Origin: Candidatus Competibacteraceae bacterium
GTDB taxonomy: Bacteria; Pseudomonadota; Gammaproteobacteria; Competibacterales; Competibacteraceae
Reading direction: 5' to 3'
NCBI GenBank assembly: GCA_016713505.1
Contig: JADJPA010000001.1
Span: 310,001 to 374,000 of the forward strand
Length of the DNA stretch: 64,000 bases
Each line of letters opens with the position of its first letter. Position 1 is the stretch's first letter. This document shows positions 54,294-63,093 of the stretch, one piece after another. Both the position numbers and the translations under genes were made by a program. Below the pieces are notes generated by a model. It saw only the letters and a program-made list of their open reading frames with translations, made no database searches and was not told the DNA's origin.

Positions 54294-54548
54294 GGTGTTT
54301 TCCGCAAAAGCAAAATTACACTATAAGCTCCCGCCGAGGGTCTGAACACTGTTGCGATGGCGAGCGGCGATGGGCCGCGCCGCGTGCCCCGTTGAAAATA
54401 CTCAAAAAGATCGAAAAGAACAAAGTCATGCACTGGATCGCGCTTTCTGAAAAAGAAATCTAAACTTTCAACTGAACTCGTGATTTTCTGTTGCCGAGTC
54501 TTTTGTCAAATCAAAGCATTATTGAGACGAATATAGAATCCTAAGATG
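54294..54548. other. Intergenic region left of the wHTH-NTase module
   Basis: Divergent spacer with no ORF that looks coding. On the minus strand TATAGT (54320-54325) could be a -10 for the membrane-protein pair, with TTCAGA 15 bases upstream as a poor -35. GC falls towards the right end (54400-54550), which marks the edge of the accessory module. No repeat, tRNA or terminator was recognised. Confidence 0.5.
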
Positions 54549-54576
54549 TTGACAAACATCGCCACCGCCGTATATT
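54549..54576 (+). promoter_or_regulatory. Strong sigma-70 promoter of the wHTH-NTase module
   Basis: A consensus -35 TTGACA (54549-54554) and TATATT -10 (54571-54576) are 16 bases apart. Transcription would begin near 54583, leaving about 20 bases before ATG 54605. The -10 lies entirely inside the left arm of the palindrome at 54557-54607. Confidence 0.8.
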
Positions 54577-54607
54577 CGCGAATAGCGAATATACGGCGGT
54601 GGCGATG
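54557..54607. promoter_or_regulatory. 23-bp perfect inverted repeat, operator-like
   Basis: The left arm 54557-54579 (CATCGCCACCGCCGTATATT plus CGC) is the exact reverse complement of 54585-54607, around a 5-base centre GAATA. It covers the spacer end, the -10, the start point and the ATG at 54605. Transcription would start inside it, so the RNA cannot form the full hairpin; binding by a dimeric repressor, most likely the wHTH protein encoded next, is inferred. Confidence 0.85.
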
Positions 54608-55149
54608 GCTCGCTCGAAATCCAAACCGCAAATTGTGCTGAGACCACAAGACCTTGTGGTGTTGTTGCATCTAAATGTTAATGCCGATTCAACAACAACT
54701 TACGCCGCGCTGGCCATCGATCTCGGTCTGACAGCCTCCGAAACCCATGCGGCGGTCGAGAGAGCCGAGCGGCTCAACTGGCGCGCAAAGACAGTAATGG
54801 CAAACCTTCGGTCGTGCGCGAAGCGCTTCGCTTGTTTGTCCAACACGGTGCGCGTTACTGCTTCCCGGCCACGCGCGGCAGCCTCACGCGCGGTATGCCG
54901 ACCAGCTATGCGGCAACCCCTCTAAAAGACCGGATCGTGCAAAGCGCTGATCCTGTCCCCGTGTGGCCTTATAAAAACGGCACGGTGCGCGGATTTGCCT
55001 TTTACCCGCTATACCCCACAGTACCAGACGCAGCGGAGCGAAACTCGGCTCCGCACGAATTGCTGGTGTTGTTCGATGCCGTTCGCGGCGGTAGCCCACG
55101 CGAACGCGCGCTCGCGTTGGAAATGCTCGATGTCCGCTTAAAACCGTGA
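54605..55149 (+). pseudogene. wHTH regulator/antitoxin-like gene, frameshifted
   Basis: Two frames make one protein of about 180 aa. Frame one, from ATG 54605, gives MARSKSKPQIVLRPQDLVVL and a winged-helix-like TTYAALAIDLGLTASETHAA before diverging at about 54766-54780. The next frame continues ARKDSNGKPSVVREALRLFV and PYKNGTVRGFAFYPLYPTVP to a TGA that overlaps the NTase start. The change fits one lost base (or two gained); no slippery homopolymer is present. It may be a true mutation or a sequence error. The intact protein would be a DNA-binding partner of the nucleotidyltransferase. Family name not recognised. Confidence 0.72.
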
Positions 55150-55859
55150 ATGCTAACGATCCAAATATCGCTCTGCTGGAAATCGTCGCCGAACATTTAG
55201 GCGATATATTATGTAAGGAAATGGTTTTTGTCGGTGGTGCTGTGGTTGGACTGTTGATCACCGACGCCGCAATGCCCTCGATTCGGTCGACTGAAGACGT
55301 GGATTTGATCGTGGAGGCCGTGACGCTGAGGGACTATCATCGGATCGAACAAACGTTGCGAGTGCAAGGATTCGAGCAAGACATGCGGCCAGCCTCACCT
55401 ATTTGTCGCTGGCGCGTTGGATTAGTCGCCGTGGATGTCATGCCGACATTGGAAACCATTCTCGGCTTCTCAAATCGCTGGTATCCGCCGCTGGCTCTAG
55501 CAACAGCATTTCCTATTGCATTACCGAGTGGATGCCAAATCCGACTGATTGCCGCTCCGGTTTTTCTAGCGACCAAACTGGAAGCGTTCGACGGTCGCGG
55601 TAATGCGGACTTTCTCTTCAGTCACGATCTCGGCGATTTATTGGCTGTGATCGATGGTCGCGACAGCTTGACCGAGGAATGCCGCAATATCCCGCCTGAG
55701 CTTAAAGCATATTTAGCGGAGCGATTTCAAACCTTGCTGGCAACTGCGTCATTCGTGGAAGCGTTAGCGGGCTATCTGCCAGGTGACGCCGCCAGCCAAG
55801 AGCGCCTACCCGAACTGGAAGTCAAACTGCAACTGCTCGCTGCCCTGTCAGAATCATGA
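55146..55859 (+). CDS. AbiEii-like nucleotidyltransferase
   Basis: A 237-aa protein of the polymerase-beta nucleotidyltransferase superfamily. FVGGAVVGLL (28-37) provides the GG motif and STEDVDLIVE (48-57) the DxD carboxylates Asp51 and Asp53, with a third candidate acid Asp97 in VAVDVMP. TKLEAFDGRGNADFLFSHDL near 143-162 resembles the conserved Lys/Arg/Asp block of AbiEii-type toxins. The GTG at 55146 overlaps the stop of the wHTH frame by 4 bases (GTGA). It appears intact although the preceding gene is broken. It may modify tRNA or another nucleic acid; toxicity is unproven. Confidence 0.8.
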   Translation: MNANDPNIALLEIVAEHLGDILCKEMVFVGGAVVGLLITDAAMPSIRSTEDVDLIVEAVTLRDYHRIEQTLRVQGFEQDMRPASPICRWRVGLVAVDVMPTLETILGFSNRWYPPLALATAFPIALPSGCQIRLIAAPVFLATKLEAFDGRGNADFLFSHDLGDLLAVIDGRDSLTEECRNIPPELKAYLAERFQTLLATASFVEALAGYLPGDAASQERLPELEVKLQLLAALSES

Positions 55860-55890
55860 TCAACGCTATCTCGGAATTAAGCAGAGCAAG

Positions 55891-55924
55891 AAAATCCGAA
55901 GCCGGAGGTCCGGCTTCGGATTTT
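55891..55924. terminator. Bidirectional Rho-independent terminator
   Basis: A perfect 16-bp inverted repeat (AAAATCCGAAGCCGGA, then GG, then its complement) lies between the convergent nucleotidyltransferase and transglutaminase genes. The stem is GC-rich and ends in TTTT on the plus strand and, by symmetry, TTTT on the minus strand. Confidence 0.85.
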
Positions 55925-55962
55925 CGCGCCAAACAAAACTTAGGAATCTGCCCGCCGAAACC

Positions 55963-56784
55963 TCAAGCCAAGGCGTCTTCCCCGACCTCATCCGTCCACA
56001 CCGTAAACCGATCCAGCCGGCTGGGACCGAAGGAGGTCAGCAGCGCCACGTCGGCGGCGTCGTGGCCGTAGGCCATCAAGATGCGGCCGATGCGGGGCGC
56101 GTTGTGGCGCGGGTCGAAGGTGTACCAGCGCCCGCCCACATACGCCTCGAACCACGCGCTGAAATCCATCGGGTCGGGCGCGGCCGGCACGCCGATGTCG
56201 CCGAGATAGCCGGTGCAATATCGGGCCGGGATATTCATGCAGCGGCAGAAGGTAACCGCCAGATGGGTGAAATCGCGGCAGACCCCGACTTTCTCCTGAT
56301 ACGCTTCATGCGCGGTGCGCGTTTTCCGAGCTTGCAGGTAATCGAATTGAATGCGGTCGTGCACGAAATCGCAGATCGTTTGCACCCGCGCCCAGCCGGT
56401 CGGCGTGTTGCCGAACAACTCCCAGGCTAGATTCACCATCAGATCGACTTCGCAATAGCGGCTCGGCATGAGAAAGGTCAGCGTCTCATCCGGCAAGTCG
56501 TGAATTTCGTGCTGCGGGGCGGCGGGATTCTGCTCGTCCGAGCGGCCGCTGTCCTCGATCACCGCGTCGTTCCAAAAGCGGATCGGTCCCGGCGGAGCGA
56601 GCAAGCGGCCGCAGCGGTTGCCGTAGGCGTCGGTGTATTCGCTGACCGGAACCGACGGCTCCATCAACAGATGATCGCCACGGCGCACCGAACCCGCTCT
56701 TGAGGGATGCGGATAGAGCATGGCGAAGATGGGGGTCGGCCCCGGATGGTCGAAAATGAGGTCGTAACCGACTCGAATCAACAT
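55963..56784 (-). CDS. Transglutaminase-like cysteine protease-fold protein
   Basis: A 273-aa cytosolic protein with an N-terminal beta domain (IRVGYDLIFDHPGPTPIFAM) and a transglutaminase-like core: the nucleophile Cys in KVGVCRDFTHLAVTFCR, and MDFSAWFEAYVGGRWYTFDP where the usual catalytic His is Ser. The His in FDPRHN just after could serve instead; I believe this variant is seen in close relatives but cannot verify it. GAGGAA 7 bases before ATG 56784. Stands alone; role unknown, possibly peptide or isopeptide hydrolysis. Confidence 0.85.
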   Translation of the reverse strand: MLIRVGYDLIFDHPGPTPIFAMLYPHPSRAGSVRRGDHLLMEPSVPVSEYTDAYGNRCGRLLAPPGPIRFWNDAVIEDSGRSDEQNPAAPQHEIHDLPDETLTFLMPSRYCEVDLMVNLAWELFGNTPTGWARVQTICDFVHDRIQFDYLQARKTRTAHEAYQEKVGVCRDFTHLAVTFCRCMNIPARYCTGYLGDIGVPAAPDPMDFSAWFEAYVGGRWYTFDPRHNAPRIGRILMAYGHDAADVALLTSFGPSRLDRFTVWTDEVGEDALA

Positions 56785-57068
56785 AAAGGGATTCCTCGGA
56801 CTGGATGGGGCGGGGGCCTTTGGAACCCTGATCGGACCGTCTCGGCGGTCGTGGACTTCGCGCAGGGTCTGCGCCGCCCGTAAGCTACTTGTCAGTCCGT
56901 CGCTTGGCGCGCGGCGGGAGACCCGGCGGATCGCGGGCGGATGCGTCCGGGGTCAAGAAATGAGATGCGTCATGCGATGATGGGTCGATTGCCTCGGTCG
57001 GTCAAGTCGTTTGGCCGGGCATCGTTTACACTTAGCCGGACTTTCCCAGTCTTGGAGCATGTCCCCGG
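56785..57068. other. Divergent intergenic region with no recognised element
   Basis: The spacer between the transglutaminase-like gene and the LplT-PlsC gene is GC-rich in its left two thirds. No ORF, strong promoter, repeat or terminator was found; both genes must take their promoters from it. Confidence 0.5.
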
Positions 57069-58955
57069 ATGGCGCACGATAACGAATTCACGCTGATGAA
57101 GGAACGGCGGTTCCTGCCTTTCTTTGTGACCCAATTCCTGGGGGCGTTCAACGATAACGTTTTTAAAAACGCCTTGATCATCATGATCGCGTTTCAGGTG
57201 GCGGGCAACGATCCCGCGCGCTCCAATCTGCTGACCAACTTGAGCGCCGGCCTGTTCGTGCTGCCGTTTTTTTTGTTTTCGGCGACCGCCGGCCAACTGT
57301 CGGATAAATACGAAAAATCCAGTTACATCCGCCAAGTCAAGCTGCTGGAAATCGCCATCATGTCCGGCGCGGCCTTCGGCTTCGTCACCGGCAACACGCC
57401 GCTGCTGATCGGGTTGTTGTTTTTGATGGGGGCGCAATCCACGCTGTTCGGGCCGGCCAAATACAGCATTCTGCCGCAGCATTTAAAGCCGGAGGAACTG
57501 GTCGGTGGCAACGCCTGGATCGAGATGGCGACCAACCTCGCCATTTTGCTGGGGACCCTGCTCGGCGGCGTCTTGATCGCCCGACATCAAGGGGCGTACT
57601 GGGTCGCGGGCGCGGTGATCTTTCTGGCCGTGCTCGGCTATCTCAGCAGCCGTTGGATACCCATCGCTCCGCCCGCCGCGCCGGATTTGAGGATCAACTG
57701 GAATCCCATCACCGAAACCTGGCGCATCCTCAAGTTCACCCATCAGAACTTCACCGTTTTTCAGTCGGTGCTCGGCATTTCCTGGTTCTGGTTCGTCGGC
57801 AGCGTTTATCTCGCGCAGTTGCCCAACTTCACCAAACTCAACCTCGGCGGCGGGGAGTCGGTGGTGACCTTGTTGCTGACGTTGTTCGCCGTCGGCGTCG
57901 GCATCGGCTCGCTGCTGTGCGAGCGCCTGTCCGGGCGGATGGTGGAACTCGGGCTGGTGCCGTTCGGCTCCATCGGGCTGACGCTGTTTGGCGTCGATTT
58001 GTTTTTCGCGACGCCCGCGACGTCCGCGCCGGGAGAGGCGTTGCTGGATGTCTGGGCCTTCCTGGCGCGGCCCGGCAGTTGGCGGGTGGCGCTGGACGTC
58101 GTGTTGATCGGCGTGTTCGGCGGCATCTACATCGTGCCGCTGTACGCGCTGGTGCAACAGCGCAGCGAGCCGACCCACCTGTCGCGGGTGATCGCCGGCA
58201 ACAACATCATCAACGCGGTGTTCATGGTTGCGGCGGCGCTGATCGCGGTCGCCTTGCTGGACCGGGGGCTGACCATCCCGCAACTGTTGCTGGTGATGGC
58301 GGTTTTCAACGCGGCGGTGGCGATTTACATTTTTACCCTGGTTCCCGAATTCCTGATGCGCTTCATCGTCTGGATTCTGGTGAACATCGTGTATCGCTTG
58401 CGAACCCAGGGCTTGGAGCAGCTCCCCGATCAAGGGCCGGCGTTGCTGGTGTGCAACCACGTCAGCTTGATGGATGCGTTGGTGGTGGGCGGCTGTTGCC
58501 GCCGGCCGGTGCGGTTCGTCATGGACCATCAGATTTTCAAAACTCCGGGGTTGAATTTCGTGTTTCGCACCGCGGGGGCCATTCCCATCGCCTCGGCGCG
58601 CACCGATCGCGAAATCTTGAAGCAAGCTTACGAACGGGTGGCCGAATATCTGGAACAAGGCGAAGTGGTGGGCATTTTTCCGGAAGGCCGGCTGACGCCG
58701 GACGGCGAGATCGGGTCGTTTAAGTCCGGCATCGAGCGCATACTCCAACGGACGCCGGTTCCGGTGGTGCCGATGGCCTTGCGCGGCTTGTGGGGCAGTT
58801 TCTTCAGCCGCCGCCACGGCAAGGCGATGGGGCGTTTCCCGCGCCGCTTCTGGTCGCGGGTCGAATTGATCGTCGGCGAGCCGGTGCCGCCGGAGCGGGC
58901 GGCCTCGGAATTATTGCGCGAGCGGGTGGCGGCGTTAAGGGGAGATTGGCGATGA
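57069..58955 (+). CDS. LplT-type lysophospholipid flippase fused to PlsC acyltransferase
   Basis: A 628-aa two-domain inner-membrane protein. Residues 10-430 are an MFS transporter with LGAFNDNVFKNALIIMIAFQ and FGPAKYSILPQHLKPEELVG, matching LplT. Residues about 440-628 are a 1-acyl-glycerol-phosphate acyltransferase domain with NHVSLMDA (HxxxxD) and IFPEGRLTPDG. In E. coli these functions are split between LplT and Aas, and Aas also carries an acyl-ACP synthetase, which is missing here. It probably imports and reacylates lysophospholipids, drawing acyl groups from elsewhere. Confidence 0.92.
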   Translation: MAHDNEFTLMKERRFLPFFVTQFLGAFNDNVFKNALIIMIAFQVAGNDPARSNLLTNLSAGLFVLPFFLFSATAGQLSDKYEKSSYIRQVKLLEIAIMSGAAFGFVTGNTPLLIGLLFLMGAQSTLFGPAKYSILPQHLKPEELVGGNAWIEMATNLAILLGTLLGGVLIARHQGAYWVAGAVIFLAVLGYLSSRWIPIAPPAAPDLRINWNPITETWRILKFTHQNFTVFQSVLGISWFWFVGSVYLAQLPNFTKLNLGGGESVVTLLLTLFAVGVGIGSLLCERLSGRMVELGLVPFGSIGLTLFGVDLFFATPATSAPGEALLDVWAFLARPGSWRVALDVVLIGVFGGIYIVPLYALVQQRSEPTHLSRVIAGNNIINAVFMVAAALIAVALLDRGLTIPQLLLVMAVFNAAVAIYIFTLVPEFLMRFIVWILVNIVYRLRTQGLEQLPDQGPALLVCNHVSLMDALVVGGCCRRPVRFVMDHQIFKTPGLNFVFRTAGAIPIASARTDREILKQAYERVAEYLEQGEVVGIFPEGRLTPDGEIGSFKSGIERILQRTPVPVVPMALRGLWGSFFSRRHGKAMGRFPRRFWSRVELIVGEPVPPERAASELLRERVAALRGDWR

Positions 58956-58965
58956 GGGAGAGGTC

Positions 58966-59295
58966 ATGCGATCCAAGACGATTTTAGGTGGGGTGCGGCG
59001 GCGAACGCTGGTGAGGACCCGGCAAAGGCAGTTTGGTCGAGTGCCGTTGTGGCTGCTATTCGGCTTGGGTCTGTTGGGAGGGCTGGTTTTGTATTGGTAT
59101 ACGACGCCGCAAGATGTGCCGAGGTGGGCGCGAAAATGGTTGCCGCTACCCGGTTTGCCGGACTATACCGGGCCGCTCTACCGCTGGCGGGACGATCGGG
59201 GACGCGAGCAGATCACCGACATGCCGCCTAAAAATCGGCCCTACGAGACCCAGCTTTACCGCTCCAACGCCAACGTGGTGCCGCCCAATCAATAA
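58966..59295 (+). CDS. Small single-pass membrane protein, DUF4124-like
   Basis: A 109-aa protein with a basic N-terminus (RRRTLVRTRQRQFGR), one membrane segment (about 27-44, LWLLFGLGLLGGLVLYWY) and a C-terminal periplasmic part: GPLYRWRDDRGREQITDMPP resembles the DUF4124 pattern (YRWxDxxGxxxxTDxPP). GGGAGAGG before ATG 58966 is a strong ribosome binding site. 10 bases after the acyltransferase gene, so likely co-transcribed. Function unknown. Confidence 0.78.
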   Translation: MRSKTILGGVRRRTLVRTRQRQFGRVPLWLLFGLGLLGGLVLYWYTTPQDVPRWARKWLPLPGLPDYTGPLYRWRDDRGREQITDMPPKNRPYETQLYRSNANVVPPNQ

Positions 59296-59366
59296 CCGAC
59301 CGCTCAAAAAATCGCCCCGGTCCGGAGCCGGGGCTGGAGTTTAAAGGCGCTCGTTAGGCCATCGGC

Positions 59367-59921
59367 TCAAGGTGCGTCTTTCTTGGGTTGTTTAATTTGA
59401 GCGACGCGCTGGTTCAGAGCATCGACGGTCGTGGCGTCATCGTAAATGCCCGCGCCCACCTGAATGTCCGGCTTGAAGGACACCTCGGCGCTGTGGACGT
59501 AGGAAATCTTGCGCGACGACTTGGCCTCGCCCGGCTTCGGCCACCAGTATTCGACCCAGCCGCCGTCGCTGTTCGATCCGGCCTTGCACATATCCTGAAA
59601 CAGCAGGTGATCCTTGTCGTCCTTCATTTGCAGGATCGCCTTGCCCACCATGTCCGGACGCAGCGGATGGGCGATCATCACGTTATCCCGGCAGCTATAC
59701 ACGAACACGTAGCTGTCCTTCCACACCCAGCGGGCGTCCTTGTTGTTGTTGAAATCCGAGAAGCCCGCCAGACCCTTTTCCCTCAGGTACTGGACGGCCT
59801 CATGAACCTTGGTCACCACCTCATCGGGCGTGGCGGCGCTGGGGTCGGCCGCGCCGACCCAAACCGGCGCGGCGCTCAAGGCCAGGGCTAAGCCGGCAAG
59901 ACCGAGCGTTGTTCTCTGCAT
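59367..59921 (-). CDS. Periplasmic Cache-domain (single Cache) protein
   Basis: A 184-aa exported protein. After the signal peptide (MQRTTLGLAGLALALSAAPV, cut near AGA/WVGA) the mature part has KVHEAVQYLREKGLAGFSDF, YVFVYSCRDNVMIAHPLRPD and GGWVEYWWPKP, the pattern of single-Cache sensor domains, here without any membrane or output domain. GGAGG 8 bases before ATG 59921; the longer frame reads through satP out of frame. It follows satP on the same strand, so it may bind a related small carboxylate. Confidence 0.84.
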   Translation of the reverse strand: MQRTTLGLAGLALALSAAPVWVGAADPSAATPDEVVTKVHEAVQYLREKGLAGFSDFNNNKDARWVWKDSYVFVYSCRDNVMIAHPLRPDMVGKAILQMKDDKDHLLFQDMCKAGSNSDGGWVEYWWPKPGEAKSSRKISYVHSAEVSFKPDIQVGAGIYDDATTVDALNQRVAQIKQPKKDAP

Positions 59922-59968
59922 TTTGCAATCCTCCAGAAAATTGATGGCGAGCGATGAGAAAGCCGGCT

Positions 59969-60538
59969 TTAGGAAGCCCAGGGCTTGCCCATGGACAAAA
60001 TGGTCCGACCGTAAAGGCCGTTTAGGATGATGCCTGCCAGCATATACCAAGCGGCCAGCGCGCAGATCATCAGCTCGTAGCCGGCGACCACGGTCAGACC
60101 GGGATAGCCGAAATGCGCCAGATCGAGCAGGATAAAGCCGATCAGCAAAGTGGTGAAGGTAAAGGCCATCGCGCCGTGAATGCGCAGCGAACCGATCCAG
60201 AGAATGACGGTGAACAGCGTCCACGCCACCAGGAACCAGCCGACATCTTCAGTGCCCGCCTTGAAGATGTCGAATTTGTTGCCGAGCAGCATGGCGCATA
60301 GCGCAATCCAGAAGGCGCCGTAGGAGGTGAAGGCGCAATAGCCGAAGTTATTGCCGGTCTTTTGTTCCTGCAAGCCCGCGATCAACTGAGCCATGCCGCC
60401 GAAGAAAAGACCGAGCCAAACGACCGGACCGATGCTGGGCATCCAGCCGACATTGTGAAATTGCAGGACTAGAGTCGTCAGGCCGAAACCGGCCAAGCCG
60501 ACCACCGCCGGATTGCCGAGAGGTTGTTGTTCTGACAT
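59969..60538 (-). CDS. satP: Acetate/succinate transporter SatP family
   Basis: A 189-aa inner-membrane protein of the GPR1/FUN34/YaaH family with six membrane segments. Landmarks are NPAVVGLAGFGLTTLVLQFH (residues 9-28), AGLQEQKTGNNFGYCAFTSY, and FTTLLIGFILLDLAHF. It is expected to take up acetate or succinate. The GGGAG of the ribosome binding site lies 11 bases before the ATG. The Cache-domain gene follows 47 bases downstream. Confidence 0.93.
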   Translation of the reverse strand: MSEQQPLGNPAVVGLAGFGLTTLVLQFHNVGWMPSIGPVVWLGLFFGGMAQLIAGLQEQKTGNNFGYCAFTSYGAFWIALCAMLLGNKFDIFKAGTEDVGWFLVAWTLFTVILWIGSLRIHGAMAFTFTTLLIGFILLDLAHFGYPGLTVVAGYELMICALAAWYMLAGIILNGLYGRTILSMGKPWAS

Positions 60539-60689
60539 CTTGATTTAGTCTCCCATAGTTTGGTGAGCCGCATTGTGATTGCCCCTTGCGGGGTTTGTGT
60601 AGTGAATACGGCTTCTATTACTTTAACATTATGGCGAAAAAGAAAGAAATTAAACGTCTGTATATGTGGAGTAAAAACTGCTCGAAAAT

Positions 60690-62510
<1,821 letters not shown>

Positions 62511-62562
62511 GAGACGGCTCTATCGGGGTGAGGCGGGGAGGCATTATAGCGAAGCCGCCAAA

Positions 62563-62593
62563 ACGACGAAGCCCCGCGCGGAGCGGGGCTTCG
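62563..62593 (-). terminator. Rho-independent terminator of cspA
   Basis: On the minus strand CGAAGCCCCGC pairs with GCGGGGCTTCG across a TCCGC loop (plus-strand 62567-62577 and 62583-62593), followed by TCGTTTT. It lies 26 bases after the cspA stop. Confidence 0.8.
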
Positions 62594-62618
62594 GCTGATT
62601 GGTTGGTGGAAACGTGTT

Positions 62619-62834
62619 TTATTTTTCAGCCGCGAATTTCTTGACCATCGTGGCTTGTGGGCCTTTGGGTCCCACTTTGACTTCAAACTCGACTTTCTGG
62701 TTCTCCGCCAAGGTTCGGAAACCCTTGCCCTCGATCACTGAATAATGGACGAACACGTCGCTGCTGCCGTCCTCGGGGGCGATGAAACCAAAACCCTTTG
62801 CTTCGTCGAACCACTTCACAGTACCAGTACGCAT
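62619..62834 (-). CDS. Cold-shock protein, CspA family
   Basis: A 71-aa single cold-shock domain RNA chaperone with KWFDEAKGFGFIAPEDG (RNP1), DVFVHYSVI (RNP2) and an Ala/Glu-rich end. ATG 62834 with GAGG 9 bases upstream; the frame is open to 63341 but only as read-through of the leader. A 259-base spacer to hrpA leaves room for the long cspA-type leader RNA. Which member of the family it is cannot be told. Confidence 0.95.
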   Translation of the reverse strand: MRTGTVKWFDEAKGFGFIAPEDGSSDVFVHYSVIEGKGFRTLAENQKVEFEVKVGPKGPQATMVKKFAAEK

Positions 62835-63093
62835 TAATACAACCTCAAGACAAAAATATTTTATTTCTGCCGGGCCGCCGGTTGTGCCAACGCTTACGGG
62901 AACGTGGGCAGCCGAGAGCCGACGTTGGGTATTTCGAGGTTCTTCTCGTCCTCCACCCGCGGCGGAAAGTACGTGAAAGCGTGCCGTTCCGCAAGCAAAT
63001 TTTGTGTGCGTTTGCACAAGCTTATGTAAAAATGCGCGCCGTTTCAGGACCGGCGCGGCGCAGGTTCGCTCCAACAAAAATTTTGGCTTATCC
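62835..63093. other. cspA leader and hrpA promoter region
   Basis: Divergent spacer of 259 bases. On the minus strand TTGCGG and TACTTT 17 bases apart (near 62970-63000) could be a promoter for cspA, implying a long structured 5' leader, but the fit is weak. No ORF, riboswitch or repeat was recognised. Confidence 0.4.

Noticed and set aside
57483..58817. Antisense ORF of 444 aa over the LplT-PlsC gene.
   Set aside because: His/Gln/Arg-rich shadow with no motif.
59922..60224. Upstream extension of the Cache protein frame.
   Set aside because: It reads satP out of frame; ATG 59921 has a strong ribosome binding site and a signal peptide follows.
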